Positions 10,701 to 21,231 are shown, numbered from the stretch's first letter. The stretch: DNA of 28,656 bases from Conoideocrella luteorostrata (GCA_032433595.1 JASWJB010000441.1:1-28656); one strand, 5' to 3'. Numbers and translations: made by a program. The notes: generated by a model from the sequence alone, not told the origin.

Positions 10701-12977
10701 ACCGACTATCATGGCGAGTTGGCCGCGGGAAAGTCTGAGATCTATGTGCTTAATAACGGTTTTGTCGGCAGTCCAGGCGAAAGAGCAGCCTTTGACTTCT
10801 ACACTAGTGTCCGAGTTCGCTGCTGCCTCATCTCTAAAGGCAGCGCTGCTTCTTAAACTTTGAAGCTCAATGCTGCCGTGGCTGTGGTGAGGATGCCGTT
10901 TAGACCCGGTGACTGGCGCGGCCAGCTCCCGGTAATCAACTCTAGAGGCTTCGGTAAGGAATTTCTGAATTCTGTCAAATGCACCGAACGCAGCACTCAG
11001 GTCTAGGATCATTTCAAACATCCAGAAGAGAGGTTGGGCAAGGAGAATGATGAAAGAAAGTGAGGAGAACAATCGAGTTGTGTTCAATGGTGGTCCACCA
11101 CTCGCAATCACCCCTTGGTACATAGCAAATGCAACAGGTGGGGAAATGAGCAAAGGAATTTGAGCAATTGCTGAAGTTATGGCCCCAAATATTCGAAACG
11201 GTCGTGATGCTTTGATTTCTTCAATGCGCAGGGCTAAAATTGTAGAAGAGAGCTTTTGCGTGAGGCCAGACATTTTTATGCTTTTAATATGGCCCATCAT
11301 GGCGGAGGTGATTCCTATCATCTTTCAGCTCGTTTGGCCAGTACACAAACTCCCAGCATAAACTTACCAACTCTTTTTTGTGTTATTTTGAGCCAACCGA
11401 TTCTGTACTTCTTTGCTAGTGGCGATACCAAAAGAGTGGCCACCAGCGCAGCCGTGGACACGACGATCGGTCCAGCAGCCGCATACCCAATATGGTTACT
11501 AAGAAGCCATGTTCCGATCGCTATTTGGATAACATTTGCCCAGAGCTCGTTAATTTGCTTCATGGCTCTCACTATAACTTCGACCTACACGGATGTTAGC
11601 GTTTCCCAGGAATTAAGCTCGAATACATCGCGTAACTTACATCTGTAGACATCAGGGTCACCGCAGCGGCATTGTCCGTAGCCGTGATACTTATCTCGGT
11701 AGCTTTCGAAAATATAGCCGGAACAAGAATTCCCCGCAACATTGTCACGAAACGAGCATTAGCGTGCCAATAAAGCGCTTGAGAAACAGCAATGCCAAAG
11801 TAGACAAGCCCATAGGAGGCCACCAGGCCGTATCCAACGTTAGACGACTCGGGCGCATCGCTGAGAAACTGGAGGAAGCGGTTAAGAACTAGAGGCTGGC
11901 AAATTGTGAATACCAATTCAATAGCCCGGGGAGCGACCACCGCCGCCAGGGGCCGTCGCAGAGTAATCGCACAACACGCAAGCAGTCGATGTTTTTGCCA
12001 TACGGTAACAGGGGACGCTGCACGGCCGGTGCCTGTTAGTAAGCGGAGTCTCTTGTCAAATAGAGAAGGAACAATGGTCTAGTTATTGCCCTGGGGAAGT
12101 TTAGTTCGAGACCGCATCCTCACCGTTATTCCAATTTGCCCAAAACCTGTCTCCCAAATATGCTGCTTTCATTTGCTCGTCTAACTCAAATAAATCCTCT
12201 GGCTGCAGCAATTTGCGGAAACCCGTTCGGAGCAACGGCGTGACCCACGCATACACGGCGCGGCGATACAAACCGGCCGTCTCTTCGGGGGCAGTGTCTC
12301 GGCGGGATCCACTGATAGGCAGGAGAAGCCGAGATTTCTCAACAGCCTCGAGAACAAGAAGAGCCCCTTTCGCAGCAAAGGAGGCGGTAAAGACGGCCCT
12401 TACCGCTCTTCCAATGAAGGCGGACATCCATAGCGTACGGAGAACCGCAGCGTCAAGCAGCAAAGATACGAGCAAGAAGACATTCAGCAGCGACGATGGG
12501 CGGAGAGATTTGCCATGTTCGGCATACGACAGGGCACATGACATCATAGTTGAGGCACAGGAAACACATGAAGCAGCTAATGATATACTGTTGACTCGGG
12601 AAATGGGTGTTGGCCGAGAAGCCCAGAGGATTACGAGAGCAAGTTGCAGAGCAGCGAGAACACCAGCAGTCAGCTAGTGATTACATGTTTGGTCAATTCC
12701 GTCTCCCAAAACCTGCGAGCATGAGTATTCGCAGATGAGTAAGGAAAATACTGACCAGTTTGGCGTTTCGGAGAACAGAGCCATTGATTATAACTGGGGA
12801 TTTTCCCAAGTAGACGAGACGGAACGGTGCCCCCAACAGCAGGAGCGACGCTGGAAGAATAACGAAGATGGATTGTTCAAAAACGAGAGTAAAATCGAAT
12901 CCACTACGACAGCCTTCAATGGCAGGTCCGAAGGCCTCGTCTGCCGTAGGCGTACAAATCGGAGTGGATGCGTTCAT
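7767..12977 (-). CDS. ABCC-type (MRP-like) full-length ABC exporter
   Basis: Membrane ATP-driven exporter of the ABCC group, which moves drugs, conjugates or toxins out of the cytosol or into the vacuole. I join 14 exons: 12977-12756, 12673-12124, 12032-11641, 11584-11368, 11314-10578, 10524-10351, 10302-10140, 10083-9724, 9671-9548, 9500-9378, 9322-9258, 9212-8504, 8429-8046 and 7992-7767. Phases agree throughout, giving 1481 residues, normal for the family. An N-terminal TM region precedes TMD1. NBD1 has Walker A GPVASGKST (665-673), signature LSGGQ (756-760) and a degenerate FFDD Walker B. TMD2 follows. NBD2 has Walker A GRTGSGKSS (about 1275-1283), signature LSHGQ (1376-1380), LLDEATS with Glu1403 and H-loop His1434. 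The asymmetric NBD1, without the catalytic Glu, is typical of ABCC. The substrate cannot be told. Splice ends at 10302, 12032 and 9212 are the least certain. Confidence 0.93.
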
Positions 12978-13000
12978 TGGGAGGGCGATGCGAAGATAGG

Positions 13001-13009
13001 TACGGAGTA
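13001..13009. repeat. TACGGAGTA motif in the ABCC leader
   Basis: Lies 24 bp upstream of the ABCC start codon at 12977, most likely within its transcribed 5' leader. Confidence 0.65.
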
Positions 13010-13208
13010 GAGGAAGAAAAGAAACGGTTGAGTGGGCGCAGCAGGCGGGACCTTGGATTATATCTGCATTGCAATCAATGCAAGGGAACCTTTGCACTAG
13101 CGTCTCGTTATGCGTTTGCTCTAATATACTCCACACACAGTTGTCGTGCGCGTCGAATAGGAGAGGTCTAAATGACAGCCGAGGCAAAAGCGCAAAACAC
13201 ACTCACTG

Positions 13209-13224
13209 TACTCCGTACTCCGTA
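13209..13224. repeat. Two overlapping TACTCCGTA copies
   Basis: Copies at 13209-13217 and 13216-13224 share two bases, forming a head-to-tail pair about 230 bp upstream of the ABCC start. Confidence 0.7.
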
Positions 13225-13738
13225 TTGGGACCTGCTAAGCACTAATAATTCTCAAGCAACCATAAACAATCTGTCCCGCGAAAAATGCGCTCAGAATCGC
13301 ATCAACGACACTTCTCAGTTTTCCGTTGAGATACACAAGGCCATACGCCGTATTGTATGTTTAACCCCTCCCGGTGCTGAGATATGCAAACAGTTTTTGC
13401 CACCCGTCCCAATTAACTTCCTAATTAATTCAAGATAAAGATCTCAAGTGTGAACGATCCACGGAAGCGAAAAGTTTAGCATCGCACACCTTCTGCAGCT
13501 GGCGATTGAAATCTCCGGTTCTAAGCTACCAACCAGGGCAATTGATGGTTGATGTGAACAATCCCACTGCCGTTCAAAACGTTCAAACCAGCGGATGCAG
13601 TCTGACAATCAATGTACTATGACGCGACTGTGCTATAGCGCTTGGCGGGCCGCATCCCACTTTCCAACTCCAACTCAGCACTCGGCGTGAGTCACGACTT
13701 GAAAAGGTGCCATGTGGAACAAGGTTAATGATTTTCGT

Positions 13739-13753
13739 GCGGAGTACGGAGTA
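13739..13753. repeat. TACGGAGTA copy with adjacent GCGGAGTA
   Basis: A diverged GCGGAGTA (13739-13746) runs into an exact TACGGAGTA (13745-13753), repeating the overlapping head-to-tail arrangement seen at 13209 but on the opposite strand. It lies about 280 bp upstream of the ABCF start. Confidence 0.65.
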
Positions 13754-14032
13754 CACAGACCAGAAGCTATTGTAGAGAGAAACTTAGTAGTGCGCTATTC
13801 CCTTTACGTCAACAGCGGGCTGCCCTCAGCTTGTCACGTCAGTCAGTTCCTGAGAAATATAAGTATCTTTGCTCTCGACAGCTTGAAAACTACGAGTCTT
13901 TTAATTACAATTCAGTCAACATCACGCTTAAATCCCAGCGCTGAAACGACCCAGATCTGTTGTTTTCCCATTTGTTTATTACGCTCTCAACTGTCCTTTG
14001 ATGTGCCATTTCACCGTTCTTCATCCCCTACC

Positions 14033-16536
14033 ATGACCTCGATGGCATCAGAGTCCGCGGCCACTATTTTTTGTACGGCGAAGCAGACTCGTTTCCATAT
14101 TGATTCACCAAACTATCGTGAGGTATGTTGCAGCCCATAGAACGTCAGTTACTGCAACCGGATTGTTCAGGAAACTAAATGTAGGAATTACCCGGAGTAT
14201 TAGCTTGACGTCGACGGCCTACAGATCCTGGTCACATCAGGCGACAAGGGTCCCACCTCCTCAAAAAGCAAGTCCAAGGCTCGATCCGAGGGTCTCGAGA
14301 TTTTGTCGAATGCCAAGCTGCTCCTAAAAGAGGCACAGCGGTACGCGCTCGTCGGTCGCAACGGGACTGGAAAGTCTAGTGAGTTTCCTTCTTTTCCTTG
14401 CCCTGCACACGATATAAATAACTAGACCACGGCCCAGACCATACTGTTCAGAAACTGATCAGCTTTGCACAGCTCTGCTCAGAGCGATTGCGGATAAGCT
14501 CATTCCTGGTATACCCGAAGGCACCAGAATCGCCATCCTTCAGCAAAGTAAGCTGATTGAAGAGGACGATGACGACAAGTCCGTGGGAAACGAGAGCAGA
14601 GAACAGAGTGTTCTTCGAGAAGTTGTTGATCGAGCTACTGCCAGAGACAGCATTGAGCAAGAAATCAAATGTCGGTTACCAGAAAAGAATAAAAGTTCGT
14701 CTTCAATGAAGCTGGAAGTTGCTAAGAATATCTAGTCCTTTCTGATGGCGTCGACGCGTCAGATCCATTCAGCCCCGTAAGAGCATTGCGATCGCTCAAA
14801 CATGATCGCCTGCAGAAGCGCCTCTTTCGCCTCGACAAAGATGCCAGGCTAAGAAGCGGTGCTCGAGGCTTGCAGGCCCGAAAAGCTCTTGTAGCGTTTG
14901 AGAAAGTTGTTGCTGAGTCCGATGCCTCGTAAGTTAGCACACCGGACTACGTAATATTTTGCAAAAACAAAATGCCCTGACTGCGTATATCAGGATCAAC
15001 CAGTCAGGAGATGAAATCTCTTCTGACACTCTTCAAGCGGAAACCCAAGAGGCCGCAGATATGCTTGCGGATCTGCAGATTCAGGTCGAGCCGTCGCGGC
15101 TGGCACAAATCGAGAGCAGAGCCAAGTCCATTCTATCAGGTCTTGGATTCAGTGATGATCGCATGGCCAAGCCGATCACTAGCATGTCTGGTGGTTGGCA
15201 CATGCGAGCAGCCCTCGCCACTGCTCTACTTCAAGACGCCGATATCTTAATTCTCGACGAACCCACTAACTTCCTTGATTTGCTAGGTATTGTCTGGCTA
15301 CAACGGTACTTGCAACAGCTCGCTGAAGGAGACAAGCCACCTACCGTCGTGATTGTGTCGCACGACCGTGATTTCATCTCCGTTTGCACCGACTTAATGA
15401 TTCTGAAGGAGAAGGAACTTACCTATTTTCACGGCGACCTGCCAACTTATGAATCTTCTCAGGCAGAACGCAAACTATGGCTGAGGAAGATGAAATCTGC
15501 ACAGGACAAGCAACGCGCACATATGGAAAAGTCCATCGCGCAAAACATGAAGGCCGGCAAGACAAATGACGACACCAACAAGATTCGTCAGGCAAAGTCG
15601 CGCCAGAAGAAACTTGATGATCGAATGGGCATGCAAGTGAACGCCAAGGGGCACCGATTCAAGCTAAACGGTGACCTTGTAGGATTTCATCTCACTTCTC
15701 GAGAGGAGATTGACATCCCTGCTGAGGAGCGCCCAGTGATAATTACACTGCCAGAGCCGCCGGATCTGCGATTTCCAGGGTCACTACTTTCCCTTGAAGA
15801 CACGTCCTACCGCTACAAGCCTAAACTACCCCTGGTTGTCGACGGCATCAACCTTTCAGTCGGCATGGGGGATCGCATTGGCATCCTGGGACTCAATGGC
15901 GCAGGCAAATCCACCCTCATCAAGATGCTCGTGGGGGAAACGCGCCCAACGTCGGGTTCCGTCACAACCCACCCCCGACTGAAAATGGGCTACTACTCCC
16001 AGCACGCAGTCGAGGCAATCAAAGCCATTGGCAAGGTCGAACCTACCCTCACGACCCTGGGCCTCCTCACTCGCGAAGTTGACGGCCAAATGAACGAGGG
16101 GGAGATTCGCGGCCTTCTGGGCGAACTCGGTCTCCCAGGCCGCATCGCCTCCGATATTCCTGTTTGCAAGCTCTCTGGAGGACAGCTAGTTCGATGTGAG
16201 CTCGCACGTTTGTTCTGGAAACGTCCCCATTGTCTCATCCTCGATGAAGTCACCACTCATCTTGACTATGAGACGGTGACTGCATTGCGAATCGCCCTGA
16301 ATAGTTGGGAAGGGGCAGTAGTGTTGGTAAGCCACGACAGATGGTTTATGCGTGGTGCTGTGGAGGGAAACCTGGATGATGATGAGGATAGCGAGGAGAG
16401 TGAGGAACGGGAGGCGGCTCCTCGAAGGAGGATTGTGTACCGTCTCAAGGGAGGCAAGATGAGTAAATTGGAGAACGGGGTGGAGGACTTTGAGAACTTG
16501 ATGGAGAGGAGGGTGAATAAGTTACTAGCGAATTAG
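14033..16536 (+). CDS. ABCF-family ATPase (soluble twin-cassette, translation-associated)
   Basis: Five exons, 14033-14122, 14204-14378, 14473-14670, 14736-14928 and 14994-16536, give 732 residues. There are no membrane segments. Two ABC cassettes are joined by a long Lys/Arg/Gln-rich linker (about 365-430), the hallmark of ABCF proteins (Uup, Gcn20, Arb1), which act on ribosomes rather than transport. Cassette 1 has Walker A GRNGTGKST (81-89), signature MSGGW, and ILILDEPTNFLD followed by VSHDRDF. Cassette 2 has Walker A GLNGAGKST (518-526), signature LSGGQ (612-616), and LILDEVTTHLD followed by VSHDRWF. Pro and Asn of the usual DEPTNHLD are replaced in cassette 2, while the catalytic Glu remains. 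An acidic run (about 680-692) precedes a basic tail. The third intron (14671-14735) has an atypical GTCGGT donor, but it restores the frame without a stop. ATP-dependent ribosome binding is inferred from the family. Confidence 0.9.
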
Positions 16537-16874
16537 GGTGGTGGATTGGATTGGTAACTGGTAAAATAGTTTCTGAGCGCGAAGAAATCGGTGCCGCTCA
16601 ATGCTATGAATGAGCAAAACTACATACCGCATTTTCCTCCCATTTCTATTTATTTTTTACTTTTCACTTTTCGTCAGCCGCGGACTCATTCCAATTCGTA
16701 ACTTCAAAAATAATAGATGCCGGCTGTATCCCGCCAGAGATCATTGGCCAACACTTCAATCCTCCCATTTCTATTATCCCAATGATCCAAAGAGCCACTA
16801 TCCAAGCAATGCCACAAGCATCTCTAAAACGTAAACCCTGGTTGGCATGGCCATGTCCACGACTCCATATCTTC
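16537..16874. other. Convergent 3' intergenic gap
   Basis: Tail-to-tail spacer between the ABCF and lipid-kinase-like genes, holding both 3' untranslated regions. It is T-rich near 16630-16675. No gene or distinct repeat seen. Confidence 0.6.
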
Positions 16875-18335
16875 TCAGTTGTATCCCCTCGCCCTCTTGT
16901 CAACCAGAACCCGGAATACCGTCTCATCGACAGCCTCGACACTCATCCCCCCACCTCTCGGAACATCCACAATAGTCCCATCCACGCAAAACTTCCTCCA
17001 TCGGGCATCATCCTCCTCCGTCACAACCCTCACCGCACTCACCTCCTCGTACCGTACCCTCTCCCCGTCTTCCCACTCCAACGCCGTGTGTTTCCCGCCA
17101 TCATAAGCCGCCATCATCGCCTGCATGACCTTCTTACCGCCCACCGGCCCAAACTGAACGAGATGTAGCTTTCCATCCAAGGGCCTCGTGTCCGGCGAAA
17201 TAGTAAACGTCTTTTCTAGATTGCTCACCATGGACACAAGCACATAGCCATGCGTATCACGGGGGTCTCGCTCAAACGCAGCACATCCGGGACGTTTCGC
17301 ATCCAGCGTCGCTTTATAGCGGTGCGATCCCTGAAGGAGCTGCTCGGCAACCATGCCGAAGCGTGCGCTTCCGTGAACGCGATATTCCGGGGTATCGCTC
17401 TCGTAGACGATACTCGCGTGAAGGGCATAGCTTGCTACTATGGCGCCGTACAGGGATGGTACAGCCCTGTCCTGTCTTTGGAGGGCGGTGACATCCTCCT
17501 GGGTTGTAGCTGCGGCAGTGTCGGGAGATGCGTATGACACGACCTGCGAGCCTGGCGTAAATGATGCTTTGAACACGGGCAGGTTTGCGGCAACACCGAG
17601 AAAGAGCGTGCGCAACCCAAGGACAAGAGACGTAGGGCCTGGCGTAGATTCCAAAGTCTTGTGGAGGGAGTGGAACAGGGCGTTTCCTGTGCCCAGAGGG
17701 AGCAGCGCAATGAGAGGCAACGCCGCCGGTCCCGTCGAAAGAGGCGCTCCCCGACCGTTCAGTAAGTCGACGACGCCTCCATCGCCGCTGACCAGGATAA
17801 TCGTTCTGGATATGTCTGACGCGCCTAATGTTTTGGCATACCCTTGTACGCTGCGCGCATGCTGCGTGACCGTGAGGTTACAAGAATAGTCGGCGGTCGT
17901 GTTTGAAGACGCCGCCCGGAGCAGTGGGTGCAGCACATCCTGCCAGAAACGCTCTGCGCGTCCCACGCCGGACTTGGTGGAAACAATGACATCGACGGCG
18001 TTTTCAGGAGTAGATTGTAAATGAGGTGGGAGACCGGGAATGAGCGGTCGCTGCTGGCGGAGGCTCTCTGGTAGATGGTTTGTGGTGAGGAGGAGCAGCT
18101 CAAAGGGGTGGGGGTGGGATGGGTTCTCCAGGTCCTCCTTCAGGCAGCAGATTGTGTATTTGCCTGACTTGATGCTCGGGGAGCTGGAGGATTCTATGGT
18201 GAAGAGAACCTGGTCAACTGTGGCCTGTCCTGCTGTCTTGTCGCTTGAATACGTCCATGTGATACTGCCATCTTGAAGTTGGACGTGATCGGCATGCGAG
18301 CCTGGTACATTTGGATGACTCGCGCCAGATGCCAT
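16875..18335 (-). CDS. Diacylglycerol/sphingoid kinase catalytic-domain protein
   Basis: Uninterrupted 486-codon frame. The central part carries the DAGK catalytic fold: VDVIVSTKSGVGRAERFW (about 114-131), where family members have the N-P-x-(S/A)-G glycine-rich loop, then SGDGG at 183-187 (the GDGT-type nucleotide-binding motif) and LPLGTGNAL at 212-220 (the P-x-G-T-x-N motif). The family phosphorylates diacylglycerol, sphingoid bases or ceramide with ATP. The usual N-P of the first loop is replaced by S-T-K here, and the N-terminal 110 residues are a fungal-type extension. The domain is closer to sphingosine-kinase-like fungal proteins than to C1-containing animal DAGKs. No signal peptide or TM segment is clear. 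The ATG has A at -3. The substrate is not predictable from the sequence, and the altered first loop makes activity slightly uncertain. Confidence 0.85.
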   Translation of the reverse strand: MASGASHPNVPGSHADHVQLQDGSITWTYSSDKTAGQATVDQVLFTIESSSSPSIKSGKYTICCLKEDLENPSHPHPFELLLLTTNHLPESLRQQRPLIPGLPPHLQSTPENAVDVIVSTKSGVGRAERFWQDVLHPLLRAASSNTTADYSCNLTVTQHARSVQGYAKTLGASDISRTIILVSGDGGVVDLLNGRGAPLSTGPAALPLIALLPLGTGNALFHSLHKTLESTPGPTSLVLGLRTLFLGVAANLPVFKASFTPGSQVVSYASPDTAAATTQEDVTALQRQDRAVPSLYGAIVASYALHASIVYESDTPEYRVHGSARFGMVAEQLLQGSHRYKATLDAKRPGCAAFERDPRDTHGYVLVSMVSNLEKTFTISPDTRPLDGKLHLVQFGPVGGKKVMQAMMAAYDGGKHTALEWEDGERVRYEEVSAVRVVTEEDDARWRKFCVDGTIVDVPRGGGMSVEAVDETVFRVLVDKRARGYN

Positions 18336-18660
18336 GTTCGGTGAGCGGCGCGATGCTGAAAGCCAGAGCTGCTACGCAAAGCACCAGGCGGTAGAGCCAA
18401 GAGGAAAAGATTTGTTATGTGAGATAAATGCCGGATGACATGCAAAGATGGTATTTACGTTTGAATCATTCACAGGTAAGCACGTCAGCATTGGTGGGGC
18501 CGCGAGCCCCCCGTCAACAAACAACATCATCTAAATGATCCCACCCAATAACTATTTACAATGAACCTTACGCCTACTTTTGTTTCATACGCCAAGTGAA
18601 AACTGCTTCGAAAAAGAAAAAAAATTCAGGTCTGACCAGATACACATCCCCATTGATAGA
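18336..18660. promoter_or_regulatory. Gap holding lipid-kinase promoter and TRM1 3' end
   Basis: Both flanking genes read on the minus strand, so 325 bp must serve as TRM1 3' untranslated region and upstream region of the DAGK-like gene. No gene or repeat recognised. Confidence 0.55.
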
Positions 18661-20763
18661 TCAGCCCTTGGCCCTTGTCATAGGACCCCAATATTTGTGT
18701 GGGTTCACCTGATAACGCATGTAACGGGTGCCTTTCTGCCGGCCAAGCTGCACGAGTGCATCGTCAAAGACGAGTGACTTCCGTAGCTCTTCTTCGCTTA
18801 ACGGTTGCTTTTCCTTATCTCCATTTGCTTCTGCTTCGGACTTTTCGGCAGCGTCTTGCTGCTGAGGTTGCTTCCCCTCAACTTCTGCCATGGCAACGTC
18901 ATGGTCGGGAGGAGGCTGAGAGGCATCACCCCTCGTCACATCGTCGGCCTTCTTCTCCTCTTGCCCAACAATTCCTGCGCGGTGGAGAATCTTCCAAGCT
19001 GCCATGGATTCTCTGAACTTTGAAACCTTGACGGGAGACTTCTGCCTAATCCATTCGGTGAGAATCCACCAGATCGTCGACCACGGCGCATCAGTTTTGA
19101 TGCTACCGGGACGGCAGTGACTCCTTCCCACCTGATAGCCTAAATGCATGATTGCACCTCGAAACATATCATCGGTAGGAGTAGCGCATGATAAAATACT
19201 AGCCGCTTTCCCAGGGATGAAGAAGAAGGGAGTGTGATCAATGACTGCTGCCTCGGCATCTTTGGGATCAACATCAGTAGGTAGTTCCGGTCCAGGTATA
19301 TATTCTTCCAGGGCAGTCCGTAGCATGCCCTCCAATCGTGGCAGTGTTCCATATATTTCAGGCGATGCCTTGGGAATTTCATCTAGAAGACGGTGGATAA
19401 AGTCGTGGGAGTGAATGCGACCTCCATACATTGGTCCGCTGACGTGCATTTTGAACCCGCAGTGTTGACAGAAACGATCCACACTGGGACCTTGGGCCAT
19501 GGTGTGCTTATAGAAAGACCCGTTGCCTTTCTTGTTGGGAAATGGTCTGCTCTTCATAATCGGCTGTGTCTCCCAAGAGCCGCAGCCTGAGTCGCAGCTG
19601 TACACCAACATGGTCTTTGCGCCTAAAAATTTCACGCCGGAAGGTGATCGCGTTACCTTGATGAAGACCTTTGTATAGAAGTCAATGGAAAGCGACAGCA
19701 TTGGCTCGATTGCTAGACCATATCTGGCTCCAGAAGTGGCAACCGCATTCAAAATTAGACGCAAACCGACTTCATGAGAATGCATCCCTTTGACGGGAAC
19801 ACCGCCGTACAAAGCAAACGTCTTTTCGCAGTAGCTATGACCTGCCCAAACAGCACTGTCCGTGCAAGTGACCACAAGCAGACCACCATCATCCCGGACA
19901 GCCTGGATGGCCGCGTCAAAAAAAGGAGCTGCCGTTCCATACGGATCTAAATCAATGACATCAAACTTGTGCGATCTGCTTGGATTTCCACGCTTGTCCC
20001 TTCTTGACAGGTCCGCTGCAATAGACCTGTACATGAGAGCTAGGGCATCATCGTTGGTAGCTGTGAGCTTAGAAGTGACACCATTGTACTCCGCGTTTTG
20101 CTTTATTGATTCGGTGGCGGAAGCGGATAAGTCGTTGGCCGTAATAGAGGTCACAAAAGGAATTTCCAAAGCATATCTCAAGGCTCGTAGACCAGACGCA
20201 GAAAGAGCATCGAGAATCTTGAATACCGGCTTATAAACGTGGTCGCTTTCCGCTTGTTCTTCTTGTGGCTTGGACTCGGGCTCAGGCTCGGGCTCTGGCT
20301 CGACAGCTCGTGGGATTTCGTCGTTATTGATTTGCTCAACCTCGTCTCTCTTTCTCTTTTTGCCCTTTTTCGTGTTCTTCAATTTAAAATTGTCTATTCT
20401 CTTTTCCAACAGCATTTCCCCGTAAACTTTAACAACCAGAGTCGACAGATCACGGTTGTACTGCTGGACTGGGTTGTAAAAAACCTGTTGCTCCTCTGAC
20501 GTGTCTTTGCTAATTTTTGCATCTTGAGGCACAAGGATCGTAGCTTTACCCTCCGTTATCGTCCGGTACTGTTTTCCATTGCGCTCTATTGTATGTTCGG
20601 GTGGGGCTTCCTGCGCCATTGTCGCTCGGGTAGTTAAGACTCGGCAGGCCGAGAGGATTTGACACGCAGATCGCAATCGATCGGTTGTGATACGAATCTT
20701 AGATACTTGTGGCCAAATTGTTGGGCTGATGCTCGAGTAAAGAGTTGTTCTGAATCGCTGCAT
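18661..20763 (-). CDS. TRM1: tRNA (guanine26-N2)-dimethyltransferase
   Basis: Intronless, 700 residues. The enzyme makes N2,N2-dimethylguanosine at position 26 of tRNAs using S-adenosylmethionine. Visible features in order: an Arg/Ser/Thr-rich, nearly acid-free N-terminus (1-48) of mitochondrial-presequence type; a second Met at 49 starting MAQEAPP; a basic KKGKKRKRDE nuclear-localisation-like stretch (about 132-141); an acidic Glu-Pro run (157-163); the SAM-binding LDALSASGLRALRYA (about 184-198); DLDPYGTAAPF (271-281), the family D-P-(F/Y)-G catalytic region; and a probable zinc site with C390, C394, C432 and C435. The C-terminus HKYWGPMTRAKG matches the family ending. It is longer than yeast Trm1 (570) because of the linker (about 145-172) and a Gln/Glu-rich insert near residues 595-650. 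The upstream ATG is chosen because it adds the presequence. Confidence 0.96.
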   Translation of the reverse strand: MQRFRTTLYSSISPTIWPQVSKIRITTDRLRSACQILSACRVLTTRATMAQEAPPEHTIERNGKQYRTITEGKATILVPQDAKISKDTSEEQQVFYNPVQQYNRDLSTLVVKVYGEMLLEKRIDNFKLKNTKKGKKRKRDEVEQINNDEIPRAVEPEPEPEPESKPQEEQAESDHVYKPVFKILDALSASGLRALRYALEIPFVTSITANDLSASATESIKQNAEYNGVTSKLTATNDDALALMYRSIAADLSRRDKRGNPSRSHKFDVIDLDPYGTAAPFFDAAIQAVRDDGGLLVVTCTDSAVWAGHSYCEKTFALYGGVPVKGMHSHEVGLRLILNAVATSGARYGLAIEPMLSLSIDFYTKVFIKVTRSPSGVKFLGAKTMLVYSCDSGCGSWETQPIMKSRPFPNKKGNGSFYKHTMAQGPSVDRFCQHCGFKMHVSGPMYGGRIHSHDFIHRLLDEIPKASPEIYGTLPRLEGMLRTALEEYIPGPELPTDVDPKDAEAAVIDHTPFFFIPGKAASILSCATPTDDMFRGAIMHLGYQVGRSHCRPGSIKTDAPWSTIWWILTEWIRQKSPVKVSKFRESMAAWKILHRAGIVGQEEKKADDVTRGDASQPPPDHDVAMAEVEGKQPQQQDAAEKSEAEANGDKEKQPLSEEELRKSLVFDDALVQLGRQKGTRYMRYQVNPHKYWGPMTRAKG
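20617..20619 (-). promoter_or_regulatory. TRM1: Second in-frame TRM1 start codon (nuclear/cytosolic isoform)
   Basis: This ATG (codon 49) has A at -3 and G at +4, a strong context. The first ATG at 20763 has T at -3 and C at +4, a weak one. Leaky scanning past the first would give a form without the presequence. Yeast TRM1 is known to use two in-frame starts this way; its use here is inferred. Confidence 0.6.
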
Positions 20764-21025
20764 GCAGGCAGATATAGGAGGTAGTTACGCGACGCGACAG
20801 ATACTCAAGCGCTGGGGAGTTGAGCTTTCATGTGAAGCTATCGCCAGCGGGACCAAATTTTTAGGATTCTGCCGCGTTCATGGCGGGCGGTGAATTGATC
20901 TCGCGAGACATTACTATCCCACCCCACAACACGTCTGCGTCCCTGTCTCCTCCATCTCTAATGTCTCTTAACTTTAATAAACTTTTAAGTTTGCCCCGGC
21001 ATAGCTGCCAAAAGGGCGGTTCATG

Positions 21026-21034
21026 TACGGAGTA
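21026..21034. repeat. TACGGAGTA motif upstream of TRM1
   Basis: Exact copy about 260 bp upstream of the TRM1 first ATG, on the promoter side. Confidence 0.6.
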
Positions 21035-21231
21035 TGTCGATGCAGTTTAGTAATGCGTCCAAAACGCTAGGAGAAGCATGATTAGGCATTTGGCCTCGTC
21101 GCTTAGAACATAGATTATTCTCAGCAGTTTTTCTTGAGAGGACCCACCGTGCCTTGTGCGGTCTTGTTCCACTACGGTATTTTTTTGTTCATGGAGACCT
21201 CTCCTAAGTATTTAGAGTCAGGAATACTGCT

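Larger units (their letters stand above)
12978..14032. promoter_or_regulatory. Divergent intergenic region between ABCC and ABCF genes
   Basis: About 1.06 kb separates two divergently transcribed ABC genes, so it must carry both promoters and 5' leaders. It holds four copies of TACGGAGTA/TACTCCGTA (13001, 13209, 13216, 13745), more than any other gap here. Open frames in it are short and carry no recognisable domain. I see no tRNA and no clear TATA box. Confidence 0.6.

Noticed and set aside
7767..12977. Several separate ABC half-transporters or a broken transporter
   Set aside because: All gaps between the frames have GT..AG introns of 45-91 nt and phases that agree end to end, so this is one intact 14-exon gene.
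12978..13202. Extension of the ABCC N-terminus to 13202
   Set aside because: The frame start is GTG and the extra residues are unlike ABCC proteins; the ATG at 12977 begins the usual fungal N-terminus.
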